Positions 1 to 7,089 of a stretch of DNA of 35,033 nucleotides are shown piece by piece. A model generated the notes under the pieces. That model saw only the letters and a list, made by a program, of their open reading frames with translations, was not told the origin of the DNA and ran no database searches. Position 1 is the first letter of the stretch; the number at the start of each line of letters is the position of its first letter. Both the position numbers and the translations under genes were made by a program. Source of the DNA: Nitriliruptoraceae bacterium (GTDB taxonomy: Bacteria > Actinomycetota > Nitriliruptoria > Nitriliruptorales > Nitriliruptoraceae); NCBI GenBank assembly GCA_020832455.1, contig JAFIEQ010000030.1:1-35033 (forward strand), in the 5' to 3' direction.

Positions 1-91
1 GGCCACCGTTCGCCGCGCACCGAGCGCTCCGGTTGACGGGGGGGGGGCCGTCGCGCCGGGACCGATCCGGCGATCACGAGTAGCCGCCGGC

Positions 92-562
92 ATGAGCGAG
101 CCGCCGAACCTGCCCGACCCCGACGAGCGCTCCGCGCGGGGTCGGCCCCGCGATCGCGTGGACCGCCCGCGGTCCGACGACGCGACGGCGGCCAGCGGTC
201 CGGGGCGCCGTCGTGACGGCGCTGCTCGGCGTGGCCGCACCAGCGCCGGCGAGGGAGCGACGGACCCGGCGGCCCCCGACACCGCGCCGGTCCCGCTCAC
301 CCAGCAGATCGGTCGGGTCGCGATCGTCATCCTGGCGGTGCTGTTCGGCATCTTCGCGGTGGCGAACAGCCAGCCGGTCGACTTCTCGTGGATCGTCGGC
401 GAGACGCTCGTGCGGGAGGACGCCGCCGGTGAGGGCACGACCGGCGGGGTCCCGCTCATCATCCTGCTGCTGGTCACCTTCGTGATCGGCGGCGGGCTCG
501 GGGCGCTGTTCGAGTGGTACTTCCTGCGCAGCCGTCGACGCCGCGATCGCCCGGGGGGCTGA
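92..562 (+). CDS. LapA-domain (DUF1049-like) small membrane protein
   Basis: Small membrane protein of 156 residues. Residues 1-70 are polar, Arg/Pro-rich and probably disordered. A first membrane segment at about 74-91 runs into the motif ANSQPVDFSW, which is typical of LapA/DUF1049 proteins. A second segment at about 120-142 ends in a positively charged tail (RSRRRRDR). The two-helix hairpin with an N..PV.F linker is the hallmark of the family, which in enterobacteria helps assemble lipopolysaccharide; in actinobacteria its role is unknown. The start is an ATG without a strong ribosome-binding site. It is convergent with cofC, with a 25-bp gap holding the palindrome CCGGGCGCGCCCGG (569-582). 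The family is fairly sure, the function is not. Confidence 0.75.
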   Translation: MSEPPNLPDPDERSARGRPRDRVDRPRSDDATAASGPGRRRDGAARRGRTSAGEGATDPAAPDTAPVPLTQQIGRVAIVILAVLFGIFAVANSQPVDFSWIVGETLVREDAAGEGTTGGVPLIILLLVTFVIGGGLGALFEWYFLRSRRRRDRPGG

Positions 563-587
563 GGCGGCCCGGGCGCGCCCGGAGGGC

Positions 588-1238
588 TCAGCCCGCGCGG
601 GCACGCAGGACCGCGGGGAGCACGGCGGCGGTGGCCGGCCCGATCTCCTCCTCGTGGAGCGCGACCAGGTCCGCCCAGGTGTCGACGTCGTGGGTGAACC
701 CGTGGATCGCCCGCGACGCCGCCACGTGACCGGCGAGCCGAGCGGCCGCCAGGTGGCGGGAGGCGGAGCCGGTGCCGTAGGCCGTGGCCAGGTGCACGCC
801 GGCGCGGCGCAACAGCGCGCCGGTCCCCCCGCCGGCCGTGGGAGCGATGACCACCTCCGCGTCCACCGCCAGCAGTTCCGTGACGTCCGCGCTGCGCAGC
901 AGCGGCAGGTCGGCGGTCACGACCAGCACGTCCTGCGGTGGGTCCGTCGCTCGCTGGGCGGTCGTGACCGCGGCGGCGATCGCCGCGTCGAGGTCGCACG
1001 CGCCGGGAGGGTCGAGGATCACCTCGGCGCCGAGCGCCGTCCCAGCCGCGGCTGCCGCCGACCCGCCGGCGGCCACCACCAGCCGCTCGATCCCCGCGCC
1101 GCGCAGGGCGGTCACGACGTCGCGCAGCATCGCGCCGACCAGCCGCGCCCGGTCCTGGGGCTCCAGGGCGCCCGCGAGGCGGGTCTTGCCGAGCCCCGGT
1201 GTCTGGAGCGGCACGATGGTCAGCGGTGGCAGGGGCAT
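588..1238 (-). CDS. cofC: 2-phospho-L-lactate / phosphoenolpyruvate guanylyltransferase (CofC/FbiD)
   Basis: Nucleotidyltransferase of coenzyme F420 biosynthesis. It joins GTP to 2-phospho-L-lactate or phosphoenolpyruvate to give the activated precursor used by CofD/FbiA. The 216-residue length is normal. Visible motifs are the N-terminal nucleotide loop GLGKTRLA (15-22), the metal-binding D110-L-P, the loop IAPTAGGGTGALL (131-143) and YGTGSASRHL (154-163), matching the family pattern FG..S...H. It is divergent from gpsA; the same cofC/gpsA neighbourhood occurs in mycobacteria (Rv2983/Rv2982c, from memory). There is no ribosome-binding site. Instead a -10-like TAGGCT on the minus strand (1250-1245) ends six bases before the ATG, which suggests a leaderless mRNA. 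No other F420 biosynthesis gene is in the window. Confidence 0.85.
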   Translation of the reverse strand: MPLPPLTIVPLQTPGLGKTRLAGALEPQDRARLVGAMLRDVVTALRGAGIERLVVAAGGSAAAAAGTALGAEVILDPPGACDLDAAIAAAVTTAQRATDPPQDVLVVTADLPLLRSADVTELLAVDAEVVIAPTAGGGTGALLRRAGVHLATAYGTGSASRHLAAARLAGHVAASRAIHGFTHDVDTWADLVALHEEEIGPATAAVLPAVLRARAG

Positions 1239-1244
1239 GCGGGC

Positions 1245-1250
1245 AGCCTA
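1245..1250 (-). promoter_or_regulatory. -10 element, probable leaderless promoter of cofC
   Basis: Minus-strand hexamer TAGGCT (pattern TANNNT) separated by six bases from the ATG of cofC. With normal -10 to start-site spacing, transcription would begin at or next to the start codon. No Shine-Dalgarno sequence is present. No clear -35 was seen. Confidence 0.4.
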
Positions 1251-1320
1251 CGTCGCCGCCGCGGCCGACCACCACGGCGTGGGACGCTGCCGGTGCGCGC
1301 GGCCGGCGGCAGGGAGCAAG

Positions 1321-1326
1321 TAGGGT
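1321..1326 (+). promoter_or_regulatory. Candidate -10 element for gpsA
   Basis: TAGGGT lies 38 bases before the gpsA GTG in the cofC/gpsA divergent gap. It fits the TANNNT pattern that recurs in front of many genes here. No convincing -35 was found at normal spacing. Confidence 0.3.
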
Positions 1327-1364
1327 CGTGGGCCGGAGACCACGAGGGCTGAGGTGAGGCTGCA

Positions 1365-2378
1365 GTGACGAAGGTCGCGGTGATGGGTGCCGGATCCTGG
1401 GGCACCGCCTTCGCGTCGATGTGCGTCGATGCGGGGTCCTCCACCGTGCTCTGGGCCCGTCGCCCGGAGGTGGCGGCGGAGATCGTCACCGAGCACGCCA
1501 ACGCCGGCTACCTCCCGGACCAGGTGCTGCCCGAGGGGCTGCACGCCACGTCCGACGCCGAGGAGGCGTTGACGGGTGCGGACATCGTCGTGCTCGCCGT
1601 CCCGTCGGTCGGTATCGAGGGCCAACTCGCGACGTGGGGCCGCTCGATCGGGACGCACGCCACGCTGGTCAGCCTGATCAAGGGCGTCGACGTCGCCACC
1701 CAGCGGTTCGGCAGCCAGGTCATCGCGGAGGGCCTCGACTGCGATCCCGATCGGGTCGTGGTCGTGAGCGGGCCGAACCTGGCGAAGGAGTGCGCGCAGC
1801 GGCTGCCGTCGGCCACGGTCGCGGCCGGCGACGACATGGCCCGTGCGGAGCAGGTCCAGGCCGCGGTCATGGCGCCCTACTTCCGCGTCTACACCAACGA
1901 CGACGTGCTCGGAGTCGAGGTGGGCGGCGCGGTGAAGAACGTGATCGCCATCGCGGCCGGCGCCGCGCAGGGCATGGGCTTCGCCGACAACACCAACGCG
2001 GCCGTGATCACCCGGGGCCTGGCGGAGATGTCCCGGCTCGGGGTGCGGCTCGGTGCCAACGCGCTGACCTTCGCGGGGCTCGCCGGGGTCGGTGACCTCG
2101 TGGCGACCTGCACCTCGTCGAAGTCGCGCAACCGCACGGTCGGTGAGCGGCTCGGCCGGGGAGAGACCCTCGACGACATCATCGCGTCGATGAACATGGT
2201 CGCCGAGGGCGTGAAGTCCTCCCAGGCCATCCTGGGGATCGCGCGCGAGGCCGGCGTCGAGATGCCCATCACCGAGGGGGTCGTGGCTGTCTGCCACGCC
2301 GGACTCGACCCGCGCGAACTCGTGGGGCAGCTGCTGTCGCGGGAGGCCCGTCCGGAACTGCACGGGTTGGTGGAGTGA
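1365..2378 (+). CDS. gpsA: Glycerol-3-phosphate dehydrogenase [NAD(P)+]
   Basis: Cytoplasmic enzyme reducing dihydroxyacetone phosphate to sn-glycerol 3-phosphate, the backbone of phospholipids. It has 337 residues, the usual length. The N-terminal Rossmann fold has the dinucleotide motif GAGSWGTAFA (8-17). The signature GPNLAKE lies at 136-142, and the lysines of the active site are seen as K106 (KGVD) and K191 (GGAVKN). The C-terminal substrate-binding part contains GLAGVGDL and SRNR. The GTG start is supported by GAGGTGAGG a few bases upstream. The next gene starts within the stop codon (GTGA overlap), so the two form an operon. Confidence 0.96.
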   Translation: MTKVAVMGAGSWGTAFASMCVDAGSSTVLWARRPEVAAEIVTEHANAGYLPDQVLPEGLHATSDAEEALTGADIVVLAVPSVGIEGQLATWGRSIGTHATLVSLIKGVDVATQRFGSQVIAEGLDCDPDRVVVVSGPNLAKECAQRLPSATVAAGDDMARAEQVQAAVMAPYFRVYTNDDVLGVEVGGAVKNVIAIAAGAAQGMGFADNTNAAVITRGLAEMSRLGVRLGANALTFAGLAGVGDLVATCTSSKSRNRTVGERLGRGETLDDIIASMNMVAEGVKSSQAILGIAREAGVEMPITEGVVAVCHAGLDPRELVGQLLSREARPELHGLVE

Positions 2379-2950
2379 GCACCGCCGGGCTTGTCCTGGT
2401 GCTCGACGGGCCGTTGGCGGTCGGTCGCAGCACGACGCTGGCGGCGCTGCAGCGCTCGTGGCCGCAGGTCCGTCAGGGGCCGCTGCTGGCCGCCGGGCTC
2501 GATGCGATGCTCGGGGCGTTCGGACCGGCTCGCCGGCGCTGGTCGGAGCTGGTCCTGCCGGAGGTGGCGTCCACCGGCGGGGAGGCCGCCGCCGCATGGG
2601 GGCCGCTCGGGCGCGAGCTGATCGTCGGGATGCACCGCGCCGCCGCGGCCTGGGCGCATCAGGGGACCGATGTCGTGCTCGACCACGTGCTGCTCGATCG
2701 CGCCACGGTCGCCGACCTCGATGGGGCATGCGCCGGGCTGGCGGTCGTCACGATCGGCCTGGAGTGCGACCCGGACGTGCTCGAGAGCCGTGCGCACGAG
2801 CTCGGCTGGTCTCCGGCCGTCGCGGTGGCGCAGGCCCGCACGGCCCGTGGGATCGTCGCGCACGACCGGGTGTTCGACACCACGGAGACCAGCACCGACG
2901 AGCTCGTCGACCTCATCCTCGACGTCGTCGCCGAGCGGATGCGGGGCTGA
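2375..2950 (+). CDS. Chloramphenicol-phosphotransferase-like P-loop protein
   Basis: P-loop NTPase-fold protein of 191 residues, translationally coupled to gpsA by a GTGA overlap. The pattern fits the chloramphenicol 3-O-phosphotransferase family: a phosphate-binding loop GPLAVGRST (12-20), an Asp in GLDAML (D43) at the place of the family's catalytic base, a strand ending in VVLDHVLLDR, and a lid region ESRAHELG. Walker A has Arg (R18) instead of the usual Lys. Whether it still uses ATP is unclear. The gpsA context argues against a dedicated antibiotic-resistance role; a small-metabolite kinase is equally possible. The gene stops 10 bases before the convergent SDR gene. Confidence 0.6.
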   Translation: MSTAGLVLVLDGPLAVGRSTTLAALQRSWPQVRQGPLLAAGLDAMLGAFGPARRRWSELVLPEVASTGGEAAAAWGPLGRELIVGMHRAAAAWAHQGTDVVLDHVLLDRATVADLDGACAGLAVVTIGLECDPDVLESRAHELGWSPAVAVAQARTARGIVAHDRVFDTTETSTDELVDLILDVVAERMRG

Positions 2951-2967
2951 GCGCCGGGAGTCAGCCC
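2944..2967. terminator. Convergent hairpin formed by the two stop regions
   Basis: GGGCTGA (2944-2950) and TCAGCCC (2961-2967) pair perfectly around a 10-base loop. The arms contain the stop codons of the CPT-like gene (TGA) and of the convergent SDR gene (TCA on this strand). This could terminate transcription in both directions. There is no T-tract. Confidence 0.4.
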
Positions 2968-3881
2968 TCCAGGTCGATCCCGAGCGCCTGGACGATCTTG
3001 CCGGTCTGCTCGAACACGCCCTGCGAGAACTCCACCGACCCGGAGCCGACGGCGCTGATCTCGTCCCACCGGCTGGCGATGTCGTCGACGTCGGGCACGC
3101 CGTCGAAGGCGACCCCGTCGCCCTCGAAGATGGCGACCCGGGCGATGTAGCCGCCGCCGACGGAGAAGATGCGTCCGGTGTCGGTGCACGCCTCCGAGGC
3201 GAGGTAGGTGACCAGCGGCGCGACGTACTCGGGCTCGAGCCGCTCGAGCAGCGCAGGCGGCATGATGTCCTCGGTCATCCGCGACTTCGCGACCGGCGCG
3301 ATGACGTTGGCGGTGATGCCGTACTTCGCGCCCTCGATCGCCAGGGTGCGCGTGAGGCCGACCTGCCCCATCTTCCCGGCCGAGTAGTTCGACTGGCCGA
3401 AGTTGCCGTACAGCCCGGATCCGGACGTGGTGTTGACGATGCGGCCGTAGCCCTGCTCCTTGAGGTGGGGCCACGCGGCGCGGGCGACGTGGAAGGCCCC
3501 GTAGAGGTGGACCTTGAGCACCAGGTCGAGCTGCGGCTCCTCGAGCTTCGCGAACGAGGTGTCGCGCAGGATGCCCGCGTTGTTCACGACCACGTCGACG
3601 CGACCGAACGCGTCGATGGCCGTCTGCACGATGGCCTGACCACCGTCCCAGGTGTGGACCCCGTCGTAGTTGGCCACCGCCTCGCCGCCGGCCCCGGTGA
3701 TCTCCGCCACGACCGCGTCGGCCATGTCGGAGCCGGCGCCGGTGCCGTCGCGGCTGCCGCCGAGGTCGTTGACGACGACCTTCGCGCCCCGGCCGGCCAG
3801 CGACAGCGCGTGCGCCCGTCCGAGCCCGCCCCCTGCGCCGGTGACGATGGCCACCCGCCCGTCGAGGTCGATCGATGCCAC
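2961..3881 (-). CDS. SDR dehydrogenase, MFE-2-like 3-hydroxyacyl-CoA type
   Basis: Short-chain dehydrogenase of 306 residues. It has the cofactor motif TGAGGGLG (14-21), an NDLGG segment (38-42) typical of multifunctional-enzyme-type 3-hydroxyacyl-CoA dehydrogenases, NNAG (100-103) and the catalytic S153, Y166 and K170 (YSAGK). The segment NDLGGSRDGTGAG and the long C-terminal part after residue 210 match the peroxisomal MFE-2/FabG-like beta-oxidation group, so a role in fatty acid or steroid side-chain oxidation is likely but inferred. I chose the GTG start at 3881 because AGGGAGGACCTC precedes it; an in-frame extension upstream to 3971 lacks any family similarity. The divergent gap to the DoxX-like gene is 231 bp. 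Confidence 0.82.
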   Translation of the reverse strand: MASIDLDGRVAIVTGAGGGLGRAHALSLAGRGAKVVVNDLGGSRDGTGAGSDMADAVVAEITGAGGEAVANYDGVHTWDGGQAIVQTAIDAFGRVDVVVNNAGILRDTSFAKLEEPQLDLVLKVHLYGAFHVARAAWPHLKEQGYGRIVNTTSGSGLYGNFGQSNYSAGKMGQVGLTRTLAIEGAKYGITANVIAPVAKSRMTEDIMPPALLERLEPEYVAPLVTYLASEACTDTGRIFSVGGGYIARVAIFEGDGVAFDGVPDVDDIASRWDEISAVGSGSVEFSQGVFEQTGKIVQALGIDLEG

Positions 3882-4112
3882 GAGGTCCTCCCTGGTCGGG
3901 GCGTGCCTGGTCACGACACACCGGGTCGCGCCGAGATCCGGTCCGCCGGCCAGCGGGGGACCACGGGCCACACCGCGAGCCGGAACTCGGGCCTAGGACC
4001 CTACCCGTCGGCCGGGTCGAGCCACCCCTCGGCGCGTCCGGGTCCGGATACTGGGCACCACATCCCGCGCAACCTCGACCCCATCGCTCCCATCGCTCGG
4101 CAGGAGGCAGTC

Positions 4113-5081
4113 GTGCCCGTGTTCGGCCACGCCCTGTGGTTCACCGAAGGTCGCCCGCCCTACGACCCGGCCTTCGCGTTCGAGCCGCTGTCGATCGCCG
4201 CATTGATCGCTGCCATCGTCGGCGCCGTGGTGTGGCGGATCGTCGCGCGGGCGGTGCCCCGCCCGGAGCTCGGCTTCCTGCGGTTCCTCGGTCGGCTCGG
4301 CCCGTGGATCCCGCGGTTGCTGGCCGTGCACGCCGGGGTGTCCCTGCTTGCACTCGCGGCCCGACTGGAGTTCTTCGTCCCGACCCTGCTGCTGCCCGAC
4401 ACCTGGTGGGGGATCGGGCTCGGCATCCTGGAGGGGATCGTCGGGGTGTGGCTCATCACCGGCTGGAAGGTCCGTCCCGCCGCGTGGTTGCTGGTGATCG
4501 CCGGACCGCTCGGCATGCTCGGCTACGGCATCATCCCCATCCTGGAACGTGCGGACCTGCTGGCCATCGGGGTCTTCCTGGTCCTGCTGCCGCCCGACGA
4601 CGAGCGACCCGGCGGTCGGATCGTGATCGACCCGGAACGGGTCCGCGCGGCCCTGTTCGGGCTGCGGGTGCTGGTCGGCGGGACCCTGATCCTGCTGGCC
4701 TACACGGAGAAGCTCGCCCGCCCGGAGCTCACCCTCGAGTTCCTCGACCGCTACCCCGCCTTCAACATCCTGCAGGCGCTCGGGTCGGTGGTCGGCGTGG
4801 AGGTCAGCGACCTGTTCTTCGTGCAGTTCGCCGCCGGCGTGGAGATCCTGTTCGGGTTGCTGCTCATCTCCGGCGCCATGCCGCAGTTGACCGTCATCGC
4901 GGCCGGGATCCCCTTCAACGCCACCCTGTTCTTCCTCGGCGCCACGGAGCTCATCGGCCACCTGCCGATCTACGGCGCGATGCTGGCGCTGCTGGTCTAC
5001 GGCTCGCGCGACGACACGGCCCCGGTCTGTTCGTGGCTGCCGCGGATCGACGGCCGGATGCGCACGATGCCCGCTCGCTAG
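4113..5081 (+). CDS. DoxX-like polytopic membrane protein
   Basis: Integral membrane protein of 322 residues, with about eight to ten hydrophobic segments spread over the whole length. The C-terminal half (residues about 190-310) has the DoxX-like arrangement of four helices with LLAYTEKLARPELTL, followed by a helix with FAAGVEILFGLLL. Roles in this family include electron transfer to quinones and redox control; the exact job here is unknown. The GTG start is well supported by AGGAGG seven bases upstream. The same frame is open far upstream (to about 2670), but that part runs antisense through the SDR gene and is not coding. The TAG stop overlaps a -10-like hexamer for ddl. Confidence 0.62.
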   Translation: MPVFGHALWFTEGRPPYDPAFAFEPLSIAALIAAIVGAVVWRIVARAVPRPELGFLRFLGRLGPWIPRLLAVHAGVSLLALAARLEFFVPTLLLPDTWWGIGLGILEGIVGVWLITGWKVRPAAWLLVIAGPLGMLGYGIIPILERADLLAIGVFLVLLPPDDERPGGRIVIDPERVRAALFGLRVLVGGTLILLAYTEKLARPELTLEFLDRYPAFNILQALGSVVGVEVSDLFFVQFAAGVEILFGLLLISGAMPQLTVIAAGIPFNATLFFLGATELIGHLPIYGAMLALLVYGSRDDTAPVCSWLPRIDGRMRTMPAR

Positions 5082-5084
5082 GCT
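5079..5084 (+). promoter_or_regulatory. Candidate -10 element for ddl
   Basis: TAGGCT, whose first three bases are the stop codon of the DoxX-like gene, lies 40 bases before the ddl ATG. It matches the recurring TANNNT hexamers of this window. No obvious -35. Confidence 0.3.
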
Positions 5085-5124
5085 CGCCGACTCGCGCCCG
5101 TGCCATCGATCCCGGAGGCCTGTG

Positions 5125-6183
5125 ATGATCCGGGTCCTGCTGCTCTACGGCGGACGATCCGCCGAGCACGAGATCTCCTGCCTGTCCGCCCGCTCGGTGC
5201 TCGAGGTGATCGATCGGGACCGCTACGAGGTGGTCACGGTCGGCATCACGCGCGAGGGACGGTGGGTCCGGACCGACGGGACCATCGAGACCGCGCCCGG
5301 CGACCGGCTCCCGCACGTCGCGGACCTCGGCCCGAGCGTCGGCCTGATCGGCACGCCGGACGGACCGCGACTCCTCACCGTCGACGGCGAGGTGGCGAGC
5401 GTCGGGCCGGTCGTGGACGTCGCCTTCCCGCTCCTGCACGGGCCCTTCGGTGAGGACGGCACCGTGCAGGGCATGCTCGAGACCGTCGGTGTGCCCTACG
5501 TGGGCGCGGACGTCACGGCCTCCTCGATCGGGATCGACAAGGCCGCCATGAAGGCCAGCTTCGCCGCGGCGGGCCTGCCCCAGGGCGGCTACCTCGCCGT
5601 GCACCGCTCGCGTTGGTCGCAGGAGCCGGAGGCGGTCACCGCGGAGCTGGCCGCAGCCTTCCCGCCGCCGTGGTTCACCAAACCGGCCCGCCAGGGGTCC
5701 TCGATCGGGATCAGCAAGGTCCACGAGGTGGCGGGGCTCGACGCGGCGATGGCCGAGGCCTACGAGCACGACGAGGTGGTCGTCATCGAGCAGGGCATCG
5801 AACACGCCCGGGAGCTCGAGGTCGGGGTGCTCGGCCGGGGGCAGCTCGACGTCACCCGCCCCGGGGAGATCGTCTCCAGCCACGAGTTCTACGACTTCGA
5901 GGCCAAGTACCTCGACGCCAGCGAGCTGCTCATCCCCGCCGATGTCCCCGCCGGGGTGGCCGAGCGGGTCGATGCCCTCGCCCGGCGTGCCTACCGGGCC
6001 ATCAACTGCCGTGGCCTGGCCCGCGTCGACTTCTTCGCCACCCGCGATGGCGCGGTCGTCGTCAACGAGATCAACACCATCCCCGGCTTCACGCCGAGCT
6101 CGATGTTCCCGCGCCTGTGGGCTGCCGAGGGGCTGGACTACCCGGCGCTCGTCGACCGGCTGCTCCACGACGCGCTGGGCTGA
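5125..6183 (+). CDS. ddl: D-alanine--D-alanine ligase
   Basis: ATP-grasp ligase making D-Ala-D-Ala for peptidoglycan, in the cytoplasm. The 352 residues match the family. Motifs: GGRSAEHEIS (9-18), HGPFGEDGT (105-113), KPARQGSSIGISKV (186-199), the omega-loop FYDFEAKY (255-262) with Tyr256, and the Mg-binding NEINTIPGFTPSSMFP. The Tyr in this loop is the residue of ordinary D-Ala-D-Ala ligases, not of D-Lac or D-Ser resistance ligases. GGAGG at 5114-5118 is six bases from the ATG at 5125; a GTG at 5122 is also possible but closer than ideal. Ddl near gpsA and cofC is a common actinobacterial order. It converges with the RAM-domain gene. Confidence 0.96.
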   Translation: MIRVLLLYGGRSAEHEISCLSARSVLEVIDRDRYEVVTVGITREGRWVRTDGTIETAPGDRLPHVADLGPSVGLIGTPDGPRLLTVDGEVASVGPVVDVAFPLLHGPFGEDGTVQGMLETVGVPYVGADVTASSIGIDKAAMKASFAAAGLPQGGYLAVHRSRWSQEPEAVTAELAAAFPPPWFTKPARQGSSIGISKVHEVAGLDAAMAEAYEHDEVVVIEQGIEHARELEVGVLGRGQLDVTRPGEIVSSHEFYDFEAKYLDASELLIPADVPAGVAERVDALARRAYRAINCRGLARVDFFATRDGAVVVNEINTIPGFTPSSMFPRLWAAEGLDYPALVDRLLHDALG

Positions 6184-6291
6184 GGCGCACATCGGCCGGG
6201 GTCCGTGCTCGGGGTCCGCGCTCGAGGCCAGTTCTCGAAGCCGGCGCCCGCGCGCACCGCGAGGACGCGGCCCGACGCGTGACCCGCGGAC

Positions 6292-6525
6292 TCAGAGGTT
6301 CACGACCGGGCACGTCAGCGTCCGGGTGATGCCCGGGATCGCCTGGATGGCGGAGACCACCATCCGGGCGAGCTGGTCGACGTCCTCCGCGTGGGCCCGG
6401 ACGATCACGTCGTAGGGACCGGTGACGTCGTCCGCCGCATCCACCCCGGGCAGCGCCTGTGCCGCCCGGGCGACGTCGGCCGCCGCGCCGAGCTCGGTCT
6501 GGACGAGCACGTAGGCCGAGACCAT
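6292..6525 (-). CDS. Stand-alone Lrp/AsnC ligand-binding (RAM) domain protein
   Basis: Protein of 77 residues consisting only of the alpha-beta sandwich RAM domain of Lrp/AsnC regulators, with no DNA-binding part. It starts AYVLVQTELGAAADV and has the turn GPYDVIVRAHAEDVDQL, a typical ligand-binding segment. Such stand-alone domains form decameric rings and bind amino acids; partners are mostly unknown. The ATG is preceded by GGAGGTGGCCC, and a -10-like TAGCGT lies at 6561-6556 on the same strand. A strong hairpin separates it from rpmB upstream, so it is probably transcribed on its own. Similar small proteins sit near ddl/thiL in other actinobacteria (from memory). Confidence 0.8.
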   Translation of the reverse strand: MVSAYVLVQTELGAAADVARAAQALPGVDAADDVTGPYDVIVRAHAEDVDQLARMVVSAIQAIPGITRTLTCPVVNL

Positions 6526-6555
6526 GGGCCACCTCCGGGTGACGTCGGGTCCCGG

Positions 6556-6561
6556 ACGCTA
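6556..6561 (-). promoter_or_regulatory. Candidate -10 element for the RAM-domain gene
   Basis: Minus-strand TAGCGT, 30 bases before the ATG, downstream of the rpmB hairpin. No clear -35 sequence. Confidence 0.3.
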
Positions 6562-6594
6562 GTCGGCCGCGTGCTGTGCACATACCGCGCACAT

Positions 6595-6627
6595 GACGGA
6601 CGCCCGGCACGGGGCCGGGCGTCCGTC
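6595..6627 (-). terminator. Strong hairpin downstream of rpmB
   Basis: Perfect 14-bp inverted repeat GACGGACGCCCGGC / GCCGGGCGTCCGTC with a 5-base loop, starting 15 bases after the rpmB stop on its strand. There is no T-tract, as is common for actinobacterial terminators. Confidence 0.75.
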
Positions 6628-6642
6628 GTCGAGCGGGGTCGG

Positions 6643-6846
6643 TCAGGCCTTGACCGGGGGACGCTGCACCTTGCCGGCCTTCAGGCAGCCGGTGCACACG
6701 TCGAGCTTGACGGTCTTGCCGTCGACGTAGGCCTTGACGCGCTGGATGTTCGGGCTCCAACGCTTCGAGGAACGACGGTGCGAGTGGGAGACCTGCTTGC
6801 CGAACCAGGGCTTCTTGTCGCAGAGCTGGCAGACGGAGGACGCCAT
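6643..6846 (-). CDS. rpmB: 50S ribosomal protein bL28 (zinc-binding form)
   Basis: Ribosomal protein of the large subunit, 67 residues. It begins MASSVCQLCDKKPWFGKQ, continues with HSHRRSSKRWSPNIQ and ends in VCTGCLKAGKV. Two CxxC pairs (C6/C9 and C51/C54) show the zinc-binding (C+) form, as opposed to the Cys-free paralogue that some actinobacteria induce under zinc shortage. The ATG at 6846 gives the family's N-terminus; longer in-frame openings upstream are not similar to bL28. It is followed by a strong hairpin and faces away from the DhaL gene. A TAGCCT hexamer (7005-7000, minus strand) could be its -10, giving a leader of about 150 bases. Confidence 0.96.
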   Translation of the reverse strand: MASSVCQLCDKKPWFGKQVSHSHRRSSKRWSPNIQRVKAYVDGKTVKLDVCTGCLKAGKVQRPPVKA

Positions 6847-7053
6847 CGTGGTGCCTTCGGATCGTGTTCGGTGGGGCGCGCGTGATGGCGCGGAGGAACG
6901 TCGGCCTTCAGGGGGCGGTGGGCGAGCCACCGACGCGGCGCTGCGGACCGACGCAAGGCGAGACGCGGCTCGTGACGAGCGGCCTCGAGACGTGCGCACA
7001 GGCTAGCAGTGCACCGCACGGGGCGCACCTGCGGGGCCGCTCGGCGCGCTCGC

Positions 7054-7059
7054 TAGGCT
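7054..7059 (+). promoter_or_regulatory. Candidate -10 element for the DhaL-domain gene
   Basis: TAGGCT, in the same decamer context (cgcTAGGCTcgcc) as the hexamer before ddl, 30 bases before the ATG. No -35 recognised. Confidence 0.3.
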
Positions 7060-7089
7060 CGCCCGGCGCCGTGGGAGGGTGGTCACCGG

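Noticed and set aside
2670..4112. In-frame upstream extension of the DoxX-like gene
   Set aside because: It runs antisense through the SDR gene, has shadow-like composition, and a strong AGGAGG precedes the GTG at 4113.
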